Assembly (NCBI GenBank): GCA_028564705.1
Contig: JAPXFQ010002730.1
Span: 62,001 to 126,000, forward strand
DNA: 64,000 nucleotides
Direction: 5' to 3'
From: Apricaphanius iberus
Taxonomy: Eukaryota; Chordata; Actinopteri; Cyprinodontiformes; Aphaniidae
Shown here: in pieces, positions 36,420 through 47,049 of the stretch
Numbering within the stretch: position 1 is the stretch's first letter
Layout of the letters: every line of letters starts with the position of its first letter
Program-made: the position numbers and the translations under genes
Notes under the pieces: generated by a model
The model's input: the letters and a program-made list of their open reading frames with translations, nothing else
What the model was told of the DNA's origin: nothing
Databases searched by the model: none

Positions 36420-39090
36420 TTGATTTTTTAAAGATGACTGTATGTTTGAAGACAATTTAATTCTTTATAATACTAGAAAAATGAGAACATTTCCACAAAG
36501 ATGCTTTGAAATGGTTGAAGCTGTCGGAGGTCTTTATGGCCTCTGACTTCCCCCTTTATTGTTCTATTATTATTCCTTACCCAATCATAAATTTGATTGC
36601 TGTTAACGTATAGTTCCTTTGTATGAGAGTTTTTGTATGTTTTTTATAGTGATGAAATTTCAACGCATTATGTTACATATGAATTTAGGACGATTGTCAG
36701 TTGCCTTTCTCTGCAGTAATAAATATACAGGGAAAAACCTCTGTGCCCAAAGCTATGCTTCCTAAGTTATGCAATGCAGTTACAATACAGTATTTTCTGT
36801 TAATCTCTTTTAAAGAACAAATAATATGTTGAATCGAATATTTGTGTGACTTTTTTTTTCTGAAATGACACATTTTATTATCAATAATTAAAACATAGAA
36901 ACACATCATTCTGGTCAAGAGGATTTTTTTTACAGCTCAGTTCCAGTGAAGCAAAATGGGGGGGAGGGGATATCACTGTGTTAAAGAAAAAGAACAGATA
37001 CGACCCCCCCTCTCTGAGGATCAGTTGGGGCGTTTACACTTCTGCATTTTCATTTGGAAACAGATAGTTAAAACAAATGCGACCTCCACACCATTTTTTT
37101 TCTGCATGTTAGAATTAAAATGACTGAAAATGCGGATCAAGTGACCATTCTCCAACTTGGGCATGCATGTGCCGATATGAAAAGGGAACGGATTGACTAT
37201 TCCTTAGATTTGATCAAAAATAGCTAATGTTACCTGTGCAGAAATGCCGACACATATGACACAACACATGCCTCACTCATTTCCCTTCATTTTCATTGCT
37301 GTCTGCTCTCACATTACAATCTACCCATGCATGGTTCCCCAGTTCTGGATTTTGGATCCACTCCAAAGAATTAAGGTGATTGTGCAATATTCCAGCAGAG
37401 CCCACAGTCTGTTGCAGCCTCTCTCTTTCTGATGTCGCTGCCCCAGTGGAATCCCCACCTGCTGAGGGCAACAAATCATAATTTACTTTTCAACCCCTGG
37501 AATCACTAAATGCTGTCCTTATCTCTGTAGCCCCAGAAGCAGAAATCCAGTCTCCATAAAACTTGACTTGCTACCCAAATGTTATATAAACTGCCATTAT
37601 TGTTCAATCCAGTGCTGTTGCGGAATTTGTGGGTCTCCCATGTGGTTCATTACACCTTCATTTTTATGTCCATCGGCCTTCTCAAAGCCGTAAACCGTGC
37701 CTTCAAACCCCCAATCATAGAGCCGAGCGTGAGCTTCTGCTACATCGTTACTGCAGTTCTTTGCTTTAAACCGTCCAGATAACAACGCCCTCCGGAGTTT
37801 CAAAATGAAAAACGGGCTCAGCAGCGTTTCTCACCATCTCCATTTTGGGTCTTGGTTTTTGCCGTTTAAGTGTCAACTAGAGGTACAAATATAGGAAAAG
37901 GTTGTCGTTTTTAAATGACAATGCAGTAGTGTAAATGGCCCCTTAGACAATCTAGGAAGCACGCAGAAACAATATGTAGTTTATGCCAGTTAATACCGGA
38001 GACAGACTCAACAGACACTCCTGAAGTTATACTCCCTTTATAAAAACAGGTGTATAAATAACGCTGAGTTCATTATTTAGAGTTTTTGTCCCCAGGTCCA
38101 GCTCCTTTCCCCTGCTGGGGTAAATGTACCGGTTGTTTTAATTTTCTCCAATACCTTGGTAGTCTGAAAAGACTGATTAGTTACTGGTTCTTTCAGCAGG
38201 ATAATGACCCAAAACATTTGGCAAACTAAAGAAAAAGGCACACAAGTTGTCTTCATGGAACAATGCCATGTGAAGGTAACATTTATTCAGCGATAATATG
38301 CAAAGATGACAAATGTTGCACTAACAAGCAAAGGGCTACAGAGGATGTAATATTAAAACAAACTTGAGGATTTAAGTTTTGTGTTGAAAATGTCAAGGGA
38401 CTCAAAAAATACATTTAACTTTGTGGATAAAAAATTAAAATAATCTCTTAAAGCTTTCAAGGGATTTAAGAGTAAAAACATTTAAAATTTCCTAATCATC
38501 AAAACTAACAGCCAGCAAAAACCATCTACTGTATGTATGTGAGCACTTCTGTAAAAGCAGGATCTTTGCTAGTTTGTTCATCTGAAACACAGACATTAAA
38601 GGTACAAACACTGGCAAAGCCAGAATAAATCAGTAAATACATCAGATAAGAGAAAGTTGCTGCCCATTGATCTGAGAAGAATTACAAAGCCACCATTAAA
38701 CCTATTGAAGTCTATTAAGTTACCAAGAGAAAATGCATTTACAATATCAAAAAACTTTTCTGAAACTTAAAAAAAAAAAAAAATTCTGATGCAGAAACTG
38801 CTAATTAGTTAATTAGAAAAAAGATGTTTCTTGACTCCTTAATTAGCCTTCAGCCCAAACTATTAATTTCCCTTTGGCAGAAAAACGGGAGCTTAAACAT
38901 AAAAGTATCACTTCTACAAGTTAGCTGAGCAGTAGGAGAATTATGTTTTCTTCAACCTGGATCTTTGTTTTTTTTAGCTAATATTATTCTCATTTATTCG
39001 CCTAGACAAGTTTTGAGCCACTTGGAGTCCTTCAGAAAAAGTGTATATCCCGTCTTGATTACTGTATATCCATATAATGGGAATTAATCA
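36420..39090. repeat. Left copy of duplicated receptor 3' flank
   Basis: 36420-36990 and 37950-39090 match 52240-52850 and 53220-54850 in order, for example AGAACATTTCCACAAAGATG, CAGCTCAGTTCCAGTGAA, CAGACACTCCTGAAGTTAT and AGCAGGATCTTTGCTA. A third, shorter match lies at 11975-12130. Noncoding. Confidence 0.8.
37027..37942. mobile_element. Inverted-repeat DNA element (0.9 kb), non-autonomous
   Basis: Left end GGGGCGTTTACACTTCTGCA and right end, reverse-complemented, GGGGCCATTTACACTACTGC share about 30 matching terminal positions. The element sits inside the left copy of the segmental duplication; the right copy (near 52830) lacks it. No transposase frame seen and no clear target duplication. 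Confidence 0.7.
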
Positions 39091-39735
39091 GAGCAGTGCC
39101 CATGCTCGCAGCTGGTATGGGAGCGGCACGCTGCTCCCCTCTCCCGAAAACAGTCCTGGCATGGCGAGACCTCCGTCTGGATAGTGGAAATGAAGAAGAC
39201 TGAGGATTTCATTCACCGCCCCCTGGCAAATCCTCTCCGCTTTGTTCCACAGTCCAAGCGCAGAGCACATTCTGTAACTTAGGAAGCACCCTGAGAATCT
39301 CCTCAGGCCTGGAGATGCGTAGAGGAGCATGAGGGGAGACAGAGATCCTGGACAGGGTTGGCCAGACGTCCTGATGAAGGGTGGCGATCTCCTGGCCGAG
39401 TGCTGGGTCCATATTTATGGCCGGATCTGTTCTGTCAGGAGTGTTCCTTGTGGAGAAAGGAACCAAATGAAGTCGCTGAAGTACATGGATATTTATTAAA
39501 GGTGCAGCCGGTGGTGGAGATGATGGTGGCGGCAGGAACGGAGTGACAGGAAGAGCAGGAGCCACACAGGATAGACATCGGCAGTAGACACCTGTAATGA
39601 TCCACCGCTGACTGAAGGTTATAATGACATGACATAAGGAGGATCTGGCGTTGATGATTGGTGACACAGGTGAGGATGATGACGATAAAGATGAGGAGCG
39701 GAAGTGAGTTAGGTGAGAGTCATGAAATAATCAGG
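39090..39735 (-). mobile_element. LTR-retrotransposon remnant (LTR/leader and gag start)
   Basis: On the minus strand a long open frame (39209-39667) covers a leader with FSTRNTPDRTDP and then MDPALGQEIATLHQDV, the style of a gypsy-class gag N-terminus. TTTATTAAATATCC-like text marks a probable LTR polyadenylation area. The segment is absent from the right-hand duplicate, so it was inserted in the left copy. Class assignment is inference from style. Confidence 0.5.
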
Positions 39736-39869
39736 GTTAACCTCTTGGTAAGATCTAAAATGGATTTACACATTTAGTTAGAGAGGCTGATTACTATTAC
39801 ATGACAATTACTGAATCTTGTCATTACATTTTTTTCAACAAAATTATCTGTTATATTTGTGTCTCTAAT

Positions 39870-40030
39870 AGAATTCAACTTTATTGTCATTGCACATGTC
39901 ACAAGTAACAAAGTTACTTTTGGCAAGAATTCATGTCCAGAGGCTTCTGGACACTGGTGCCACCAGACAGTCTGACCACCACCAGTAGTGACTGGGTGAG
40001 GTCTCTTGCCCAAGTAAACAATGAGCCACG
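39870..40030. repeat. Retroposon tail next to the 40 kb receptor
   Basis: ATTCAACTTTATTGTCATTG and CACATGTCACAAGTAACAAA are the common fish repeat edge, followed by degenerate text up to the receptor 3' flank. Absent from the right-hand duplicate. Confidence 0.55.
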
Positions 40031-40062
40031 GTCGCCCCTAAACTCATTTGTCTGTCTTACAG

Positions 40063-41642
40063 TCAAACAGATACTCTGCTGCCATCATCTTCTGCAGAGG
40101 TTTTCATCTTGCCGCAGCAGAGACACGACAGCAGCTGATCAATGGGTCCTTCACGCATGAAAACCAACAGAAACAGATCCATGAAAGGACTGAGGAGGAA
40201 CAAGGTCAAAAAAATCTGTGTAACAGGATTTGGAGCAAGGGGATAGGAATAATAAAACATAATAAAGAACGTAGTCGGTGGGACAATTGTTACAAGGTGG
40301 TTAACCAGTAACAACAAAAACTTTCCCACAAGTCTGTGTTTTCCCTCCTCAGATAATGAAGTGGCTAAAGGCAGACACATGAGGGTCACAAGTGGACAGA
40401 AAATGAAGATGTGGGATGGGATTAGAGTAAAAACTAAGAAGACTGAAAAGGTCTGATGAAATATTATCAAAAGTGGTAAAATCAATAAGCAGAGGACCCA
40501 GACCAAAACAGAGATAATCACAGAATGTTTAGTTTGTCTGATGAAATGCAGCTGTGGCCAGGTGATGACAAAACACCTGCAAGACAAAACAGAGGGACCA
40601 GGTTAACATCACTGCCCAGACCTGTGTAACCCTGACTGACAGGGTGACTCTGTTTATGATGTTAACTTGAATGTATGCTGAAAGATGAGTTGTACCTTTC
40701 TACAGCAATCATCATCCTGAAGTAGAGACTGACCACAGCAACACTATCGTAGATTATTAGACATGTGATATTAAAATTATGTCCATCTTTAGTTACAACA
40801 ATAACAATCAGAGTGATGAGCTGGATTACATTGGCAACAAGGAGGTTCAGGTAGTAGATGATGGGAAAGTTGTCGACATGTATCTGCAGGAAACAGTCAA
40901 CAGAAGTTTCTTTATTGCTTTTACAAACACTGTTATGGCTAGAGCCACACTTGTATTAAAAATATATTTCAAATAAATAATTATACGGAAAACTGAAACA
41001 GGAAGTTAAAATAAAATTCAGTTCCTGCACTAAAAACAGTCAATTTAATGCTTTATAAATAATAAATAAATGTCCAAACATAAATCCAAAGGGGGTAAGG
41101 TGAAAAAGTTTCCATTCAGTATTTCATATTAGTATTAACAACATTCTATCCTTCCCTACAGAAAATAACTTAAATACAGCAAACCTTAAACATGAGGTCA
41201 GGCTGTATGACCCAAAACATAAATATTATGTTTTCTGTGCTGTCACTGTCCATATTGTATTTTTTTTTCAAAAATATTTTATTTATGATATATTTCTTGT
41301 AAAAAACAGATTTGAGACTCAAAATACAGTTAAAAAATGTTACTGTCTAAACAGTCAAATATGTTGGACAATATGTTTTAGAAACATTTACTGTTGTACA
41401 GTTAAAAAGAAAATACATTTGACTTTCTTATGTTAGCAACAAGTAATTTACAGATTTAGTGAGTAATTTTAGGGCTGACAGGGACAAAATCTAAATAAAT
41501 TATTTCAGCAATAAAAAGAACACATTAAATTAATCTATAATTTACCCACCGCGCAACACAAACCAATGGCCAGTAAAGTGAAGGGAAAACAGACGCGGAT
41601 GTCTATCCAAATCATCACGTTCAGATAATCTTCAAATTCCAT
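40063..41642 (-). CDS. Class A GPCR-like receptor (locus F), complete
   Basis: Coding exons are 41550-41642 (31 codons), 40696-40883 and 40063-40576; 93+188+514 nt give 264 residues plus stop. Exon 1 starts MEFEDYLNVMIW. The donor is GCG|GTGGGTAAAT. TM2 reads YYLNLLVANVIQL (Asn for Asp). TM3 ends MMIAVER followed by Cys, so the E-R-Y is E-R-C. Exon 3 opens CFVITWPQLHFIRQTKHS. TM7 is FLLSPFMDLFLLVFMREG, and the tail has CLCCGK and ends SRVSV. Intron 2 is 119 nt and identical, by eye, to that of the receptor at 55272-56845. The locus is the left copy of a segmental duplication and has two tandem copies of its candidate 5' noncoding exon region (42428 and 42772). Its 3' end abuts a retroposon tail at 39870-40030. 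Confidence 0.88.
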
Positions 41643-41786
41643 TTCCAGGTGTCTTGTTTAATTTGCTTTAGAGAAAACTATTCCAAAAAACAGTATATGT
41701 GAGCATATTTCCATATTATCATTATATCAACAATATTAAAAATATTTTACTATTATTAGAATATTAGAACCGGTGAAATGAAATGA

Positions 41787-41935
41787 CGTAATCTGCTGGG
41801 ATTCCTTGATCGAAAACTTAACTGATTGGAATATTTGTAGAATTGTATTAAAAATGACTTTTCTTTAAGTGCCTTGATGTGAAATCTGTTGTGAATTGGT
41901 GCCATATAAATAAACTGAATTTAATTGAATTAAGA
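41787..41935 (+). repeat. LINE tail (same family as 11160-11925)
   Basis: AATCTGCTGGGATTCCTTGA, GTGCCTTGATGTGAAATC and GGTGCCATATAAATAAACTG, ending in GAATT repeats. It sits just upstream of exon 1 of the 40 kb receptor, in the same place as the copy at 56978-57118, so it predates the duplication. Confidence 0.8.
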
Positions 41936-42427
41936 TATTTTCAGGTCTTATCTGTAAAATTCTTGCTGAAGTTATTTTTTCAAATGAAGCTTAATTAAGT
42001 ACAGCAAACTAAACTTATTTTACGCTTTTTTGTCTTATTCCTAATTGCTTATTTTAATTTGTATCTTTTATCATATGTTTGGTTTCTTTATCACAGCATC
42101 ATGTAAAGCTAAATGAATTACCTAATCCTGCAAGTGTGCCATACACAAAAAAATTGCCTTTCCTTATATATAGAGAACAAATGTCTTTAAAATGAAATGA
42201 AATTGCATTAAATAAAGGTTTCATTTTTTTTCTGTTTGGAAAATTTAACTACTACAATAAATGTATACATTATATACACTTTCATGCAGGTATTTATCAT
42301 AGATTTTTAATAAAAAAAAATGTAGTAAAGTCATTCAATATATGTTTCAACTTTTTATTTAATGAAAAGAGAATTAAGAGTTTGGTATACTATGTAATGA
42401 GCAATAATTAATGAATAGTTTACTTAC

Positions 42428-42470
42428 AGTGGTGTTACTCAGGATGTCTCTTTGTAGTCTTGAATTAATG
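42428..42470 (-). other. Candidate 5' noncoding exon, proximal copy, of the receptor at 40063-41642
   Basis: CTGAGTAACACCACT|GTAAGTAAAC on the minus strand, the same donor-flanked block as at 57622. It lies in the first of two tandem repeats of about 0.4-0.5 kb. Confidence 0.5.
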
Positions 42471-42771
42471 ATATAATTTTTTTACATGAAGCTTAATTAA
42501 GTACAACAAACTAAACTTATTTTACACTATTTTTGTCTTATTCCTAATTGCTCTTTTTACTTTCTATGCTTTTATCAAATGTTAGTTACTTTACCACGCA
42601 ATCATGTAAAGCACATTGAATTACCTGTGTTGAAAGTGTGCTATACAAATAAAATTACCTTGCCTTTTATGCAGAAAAGAATATGGAACAAATATTTTAT
42701 GAAAACAGAATCAAAACATAATTGTTTGGTATACTATGTAATGAGCAATAATTAATGGATAATTTACTTAC

Positions 42772-42815
42772 AGTGGTGTTACGCAGGATAGCTCTCTGCA
42801 GTCTTGAATTAATAA
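42772..42815 (-). other. Candidate 5' noncoding exon, distal copy, of the receptor at 40063-41642
   Basis: Second copy of the donor-flanked block, CTGCGTAACACCACT|GTAAGTAAAT. Both copies keep a usable donor, so this gene could have two alternative first exons. Confidence 0.45.
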
Positions 42816-44284
42816 TATAATTGTATTTTTTTTATTAAACATATATTAGAAGTGATAAAAACACATTACTTTCTCAGCATCTTCAGTTAAATGAACTAAA
42901 ATGTTCACACGGTTGTACATTGGACCACAGGATTTTTTTCTGAACTATTCAGAGGTTGTCTTTGCTGCCTTCAAAGCTTCAGTGTGGTGAGATTGGAGAC
43001 AGGAAATAGAGACAGATATCAACAGGCAGCATGAAACATATCATGAAAGTCTGTGACTTTACATATTGCAGCCACTGGAGTAATAATATATTTCTATTAC
43101 ATTTTTTGTGTTTTAACCCCAGAGATCCAGCATAGTGTTTGTTACTGAAACTACTTCAGAGGGTTGCAGCTCATTTTACTGTTTTAGGTCTTAACAGTAT
43201 TTCCAAGTTCAGTCTATTAACTCAGTTGGTAACATTTAATCCAGACTGCTCAGTCTGTGTGATGCTCAGAACAGAACAAGTTCAAATGATTCACTGGGAT
43301 GTGCATTTTTAAACTAAACTGTAACATCCAAAGCTTTTTTAAACTGTGAACATTAATTACCTTTCAGCTTCATCATGTTGATCACTTTTCGAAAAGGGAG
43401 GCTACATAACTTCTTCTATGTCACCTTCGCTGTTTTTTCTTTTCAACTCTCCAACCCTATGAAATTAATTTAATTATGTTAGAAATTCTTTAATTCAAAA
43501 GCTCCACTTTTTCCATTTAGATTTTTCTGAATACTACTTTTTTTTTCCATTCTAGTCATTTTTATTAAACAAAAAAGTTTGTAGACTAATTATGGTGACT
43601 TCAAACAATTTACATAATGAATAACCAAATAGATCCACATTTACTGTTATTCACAACTATTTTGACTAATTGAACTGTGCTGGGGTTCAAGCATTTCCAT
43701 CATTTTTAAAGAACTAAAACATCCTATGTACAAAATGAGGAATCTCATATTATTGATATTACAAAAGAAGATCTCACCACCAGATCAAGACTCATAGAGA
43801 CCTGGAAACAGTAAATATTTGTATAACTTCAATACTGATCAAAGCTGCTGTTCATTATATTTGCTACTCCTTCCCAGACTCCAGTGAAATAAATGTATGT
43901 CCGTTTTTTTATGTGTAGCAATTTTTCTGCTGTGCTCCGTTTGTGCTTTTTCCTTGACCAAGGTCGTTTCCTCTCGTTTCTAATATGACCTTGCAACACT
44001 GGTCGTCACCGTGAGCTTACAGAACTCAGAGAGATTGTTCTCACTATTCATAAACATCTCTGACCTTCACGCTAAGCGTCACCTTGTTTCGGGAGGGAGG
44101 CGTTGCGCATTTGTGTTTCAATGAGTTTTCTCGCTATGACTGGTAGATTTAGACTGCTTGCATGGAGAGGAGGGCTGAAATGGCCATTAAAAACAGGCAG
44201 CCTTACAGGAGTGGGAGCCGCCGGATCTCTACAGGAACATCGTTTAATTATGTAATCCATTTTTTGCTGTAAAATTCGGCTATT

Positions 44285-44530
44285 AAATCTCCCTTTCCCA
44301 CACCATGGTTTACAGCACCCTCACCTCTCTGTGTAGACTTCTTCTGCTGGGCTGAACAGGCAGCCTGTTGATAAGTTCGAACACTGCTTCCACCTAGTGA
44401 CAGGAGGCTTAATCACCGTTAAAGTATGAATAAAAGCTTCGGCTACCAAGAGGCACAAGGGGGTGGCGGCAGAGGGGTGCTCTGGCGCCCCCTGGGGGGA
44501 CGGGCCCCACCATTTGAGAAGCACTGCGTT
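44285..44530. repeat. hAT-derived repeat end
   Basis: GCGCCCCCTGGGGGGACGGGCCCCACCATTTGAGAAGCACTG ends in the inverse of a CAGTG-TTCTCAAA-type hAT terminus. The other end was not located. Part of the about 1.3 kb present only in the left duplicate. Confidence 0.55.
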
Positions 44531-44559
44531 AGGCAGCTTCCTTGTTGACTCTTTGGCTT

Positions 44560-45800
44560 GGATAAATAACATTTACTAGCCACACAGAGGAAGAAGAATG
44601 TTCTTTACAACTTCATCACACTGAATTCCTCCTCACTCTGAAAGTTTTTTCTTTTTTTTTTTTTAATGAAGCAATTTTACCCCACAAGGGTAGCTAGCTC
44701 TTCTATGTTTAATTCAAACTGAGGATTTGCTGAGATCAGATCCTTCACTGGCTTCCTTCCTGCAGTAGCACAGGTCATTTATTGACCAACCACACCTGAT
44801 CTACTTTCTCAATTATTTTCATCAGCTGAACAGAGGTTAGTGAACTCAGGGGGAGATCTTACAACACAGTTGTGAAAGTGAAAAAAATGTTATCACAAGG
44901 CCTGTATACTCAACATTTAAAATTCTGCTCTGCTTTTTTTTGACCAAATAAAATATTTAGGTATATCTAGCTTTTCTTTTTGTAACGTATTTGATATATT
45001 TTAGTTTGATTTTTTTATCACTTAGTCTTTTTAATTTTATAATTATTATATTTTATTTGTTTTCCCTCTTTGAAAAGTGATTTTTTTTATTTTTTATAAA
45101 TAAAGTTAACCCTAGCTGTACCTCTTTATCTATTCTCCTTATCTCTGACACCAGTAGTTTTAAAAATGCACAACTTTCAGGCAGGAACATACGCAAAACG
45201 TTCAAAGGTCATAATTTGAACTGTTGCCAGCATAACTATCATTTCCACTGATCTGTTAAAGCTTTTATATATTAAAATGATCCACTCATATTTTTACTGA
45301 CATCATGCATTAAATGGAAAAAAGTAATTTTAATACACAAGCATCAACACATTCTTTACTAAATAATATGTGAAACCAGTTTAGCTTCTTCTGCTCAAAC
45401 TGTTTTTTTTTTTCTGTATCTTTAAGGTTTCCGTGTATTAAGATAAGAGGCAGGAAGTAATAAGATAATAATCAAAATGCAACAAGAACATTTGCAGCAA
45501 AATATCAAACTACGTTTGTACATTATACAGGTTCTTGAATTTCTTTAACTTAGTGAAAGTTACATTTTTTCCATTAAATCTATTTGTAAACTTGAATAAT
45601 CCAGCTCATCTTCCTCTGTTCTTACAATCCCTAATATGATCAAATTGTTTAAAATTAATGACTTTTCCATTTGATTGGATAAATATGATTTATACGTATC
45701 TCTATATTTCTGCTTACAAATTTAATCAGTTTGTTTTATTTAAAAAAAAAGTCAGATTACTTAATTTATATTTTTCAGCTCTTTTGGCTTTCTCTTATTT
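44560..45800. repeat. Left copy of duplicated spacer downstream of the receptor pseudogene
   Basis: Matches 58025-59480 (ATTTAC-AGCCACACAGAGG, CAACAGAGGTTAGTGAAC, ATCACAAGGCC, ACACATTCTTTACTAAATAA). Noncoding; carries the private 84-nt scrap at 44692. Confidence 0.75.
44692..44775 (-). pseudogene. Short copy of the receptor-pseudogene 3' end (scrap J)
   Basis: About 84 nt, from GCTAGCTCTTCTATG to TGCAGTAGCACAGG on the plus strand, repeat almost exactly the sequence at 45803-45887, the end of the pseudogene at 45825-46803. It encodes only the last tail residues. The matching place in the right-hand duplicate (near 58110-58130) lacks it, so it was inserted after the block duplicated. Confidence 0.75.
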
Positions 45801-45824
45801 TCAGCTAGCTCTTCTATGTTTAAT

Positions 45825-46803
45825 TCAAAATGAGGATTTGCTGAGATCAGATCCTTCACTGGCTTCCTTCCTGCAGTAGCACAGACACATCCGAAGCTTA
45901 GCAATGAGTCATTTGCAAATAAAAAGAAACAAAATCAAATCCATAGATACACAGAGGAGAAACAGGGTCAAGAAAATATCAGCAACATTAAAATAATAGC
46001 GATTAAAATCTCCTAAGTAAATATAATAAATAGCTGCAGGAAGGATTGAGACTGTGTAATTAACCAGGAATACAAGAAGTATTCCCATAGTTATGTTGTT
46101 TTTTTCAGTTGACACTGACATGTTTGTATTTATTGAGTTGAGTGTCAGAAGTAGAAAGACGATGAACAGAGGGGCTGGGAGAAGCGCAAAGAGAAGGAAA
46201 CACAATCCCTGCAGAAACGTTAAAAAAAGAGTGCCAACACTAAAACTAAACACCCAGACTGAAATACAGATCATCACCAAACCTTTGGTTCTTGTCACAC
46301 AGCATGACAGAGGGCAAGAGAAGAAAATAGACCTGCAACACAGAAAAGAAAAATCATTAAAAAACCCTGACTGTAAGAGTGCTTTAACAACCACACCAGT
46401 ACAGATTCAGTGATTCATGTGTACCTATCCTGAAGCAAAGACCAGCTAATGCACAACATGCATAGATGTGGACAGAGATGAGATGTTTCCATAAATAATC
46501 TGGAAGTAGAGGCAGAGCAATCAGAATGAAGAGCTGAATTAGATTAGAGAGCAGAAGGTGCATGTAGTAGGAGACAGGAGCATGATCCATTTGCACCTGC
46601 AGAAAGATTTGAGGAAAGACAAGTTAATACAATCATGAAACCTACTAAACATGTGTATGCGACTTCAATAACATTAATATTTCATACCAGAAATAGTATT
46701 TCTTACGTACCAGGCAGTACACAACCATGAGCAAGAAAGTAATGGGGAGGCAGACACGAACGTTGATCCAAACAATCACACTAAGAGAATCTGAAAACTC
46801 CAT
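45825..46803 (-). pseudogene. GPCR pseudogene with all three exons (locus H)
   Basis: Exons are 46711-46803 (MEFSDSLSVIVWINVRVC..., donor CTG|GTACGTAAG), 46425-46596 (VQMDHAPVSYYMHLLLSN...) and 45825-46332. Exon 2 is 172 nt where phase-2 paralogues fit 188 or 200. The end of TM3 runs directly from CTTCAGG to ATAG|GTAC, a 16-nt deletion that removes the E-R motif and shifts the frame into exon 3. Exon 3 itself reads well (VWVFSFSVGTL, VSTEKNNITMGILLVFLVNY, FLTLFLLCVSMDLILFLFICK) until TGA at 45909-45911, where a paralogue has GGA (Gly). The old tail continues past that stop to about 45825. It belongs to a divergent branch nearer to the 1.2 kb gene than to the 30-55 kb genes. Confidence 0.83.
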
Positions 46804-47049
46804 TTCCTGCAATTTACTGGGAGGTGAAGGTGTTTAAGTTGTATGGCATTAGCTGATATAAAATAAACCTTTCAGAATAATGGAACTGATAAATCTAAGA
46901 AATAGTAACATGCAAAATGCTCAGAAGATAATAAATTGTAATTGGTTGATTCAATCAATTTGATTTGTACCTTCAACAATTTTTCAACAGTTTTAGCTTT
47001 TAACATCAAGATCTTGAGTAACTTCACCACCATACGTTGTGAAATGAAT

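Larger units (their letters stand above)
41980..42865. repeat. Tandem duplication upstream of the 40 kb receptor
   Basis: AGCTTAATTAAGTACA-CAAACTAAACTTATTTTAC, CTTATTCCTAATTGCT and the TTTACTTACAGTGGTGTTAC exon/donor block occur at 41990-42450 and again at 42487-42800. The 55 kb locus has a single copy (57175-57650). Confidence 0.75.
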
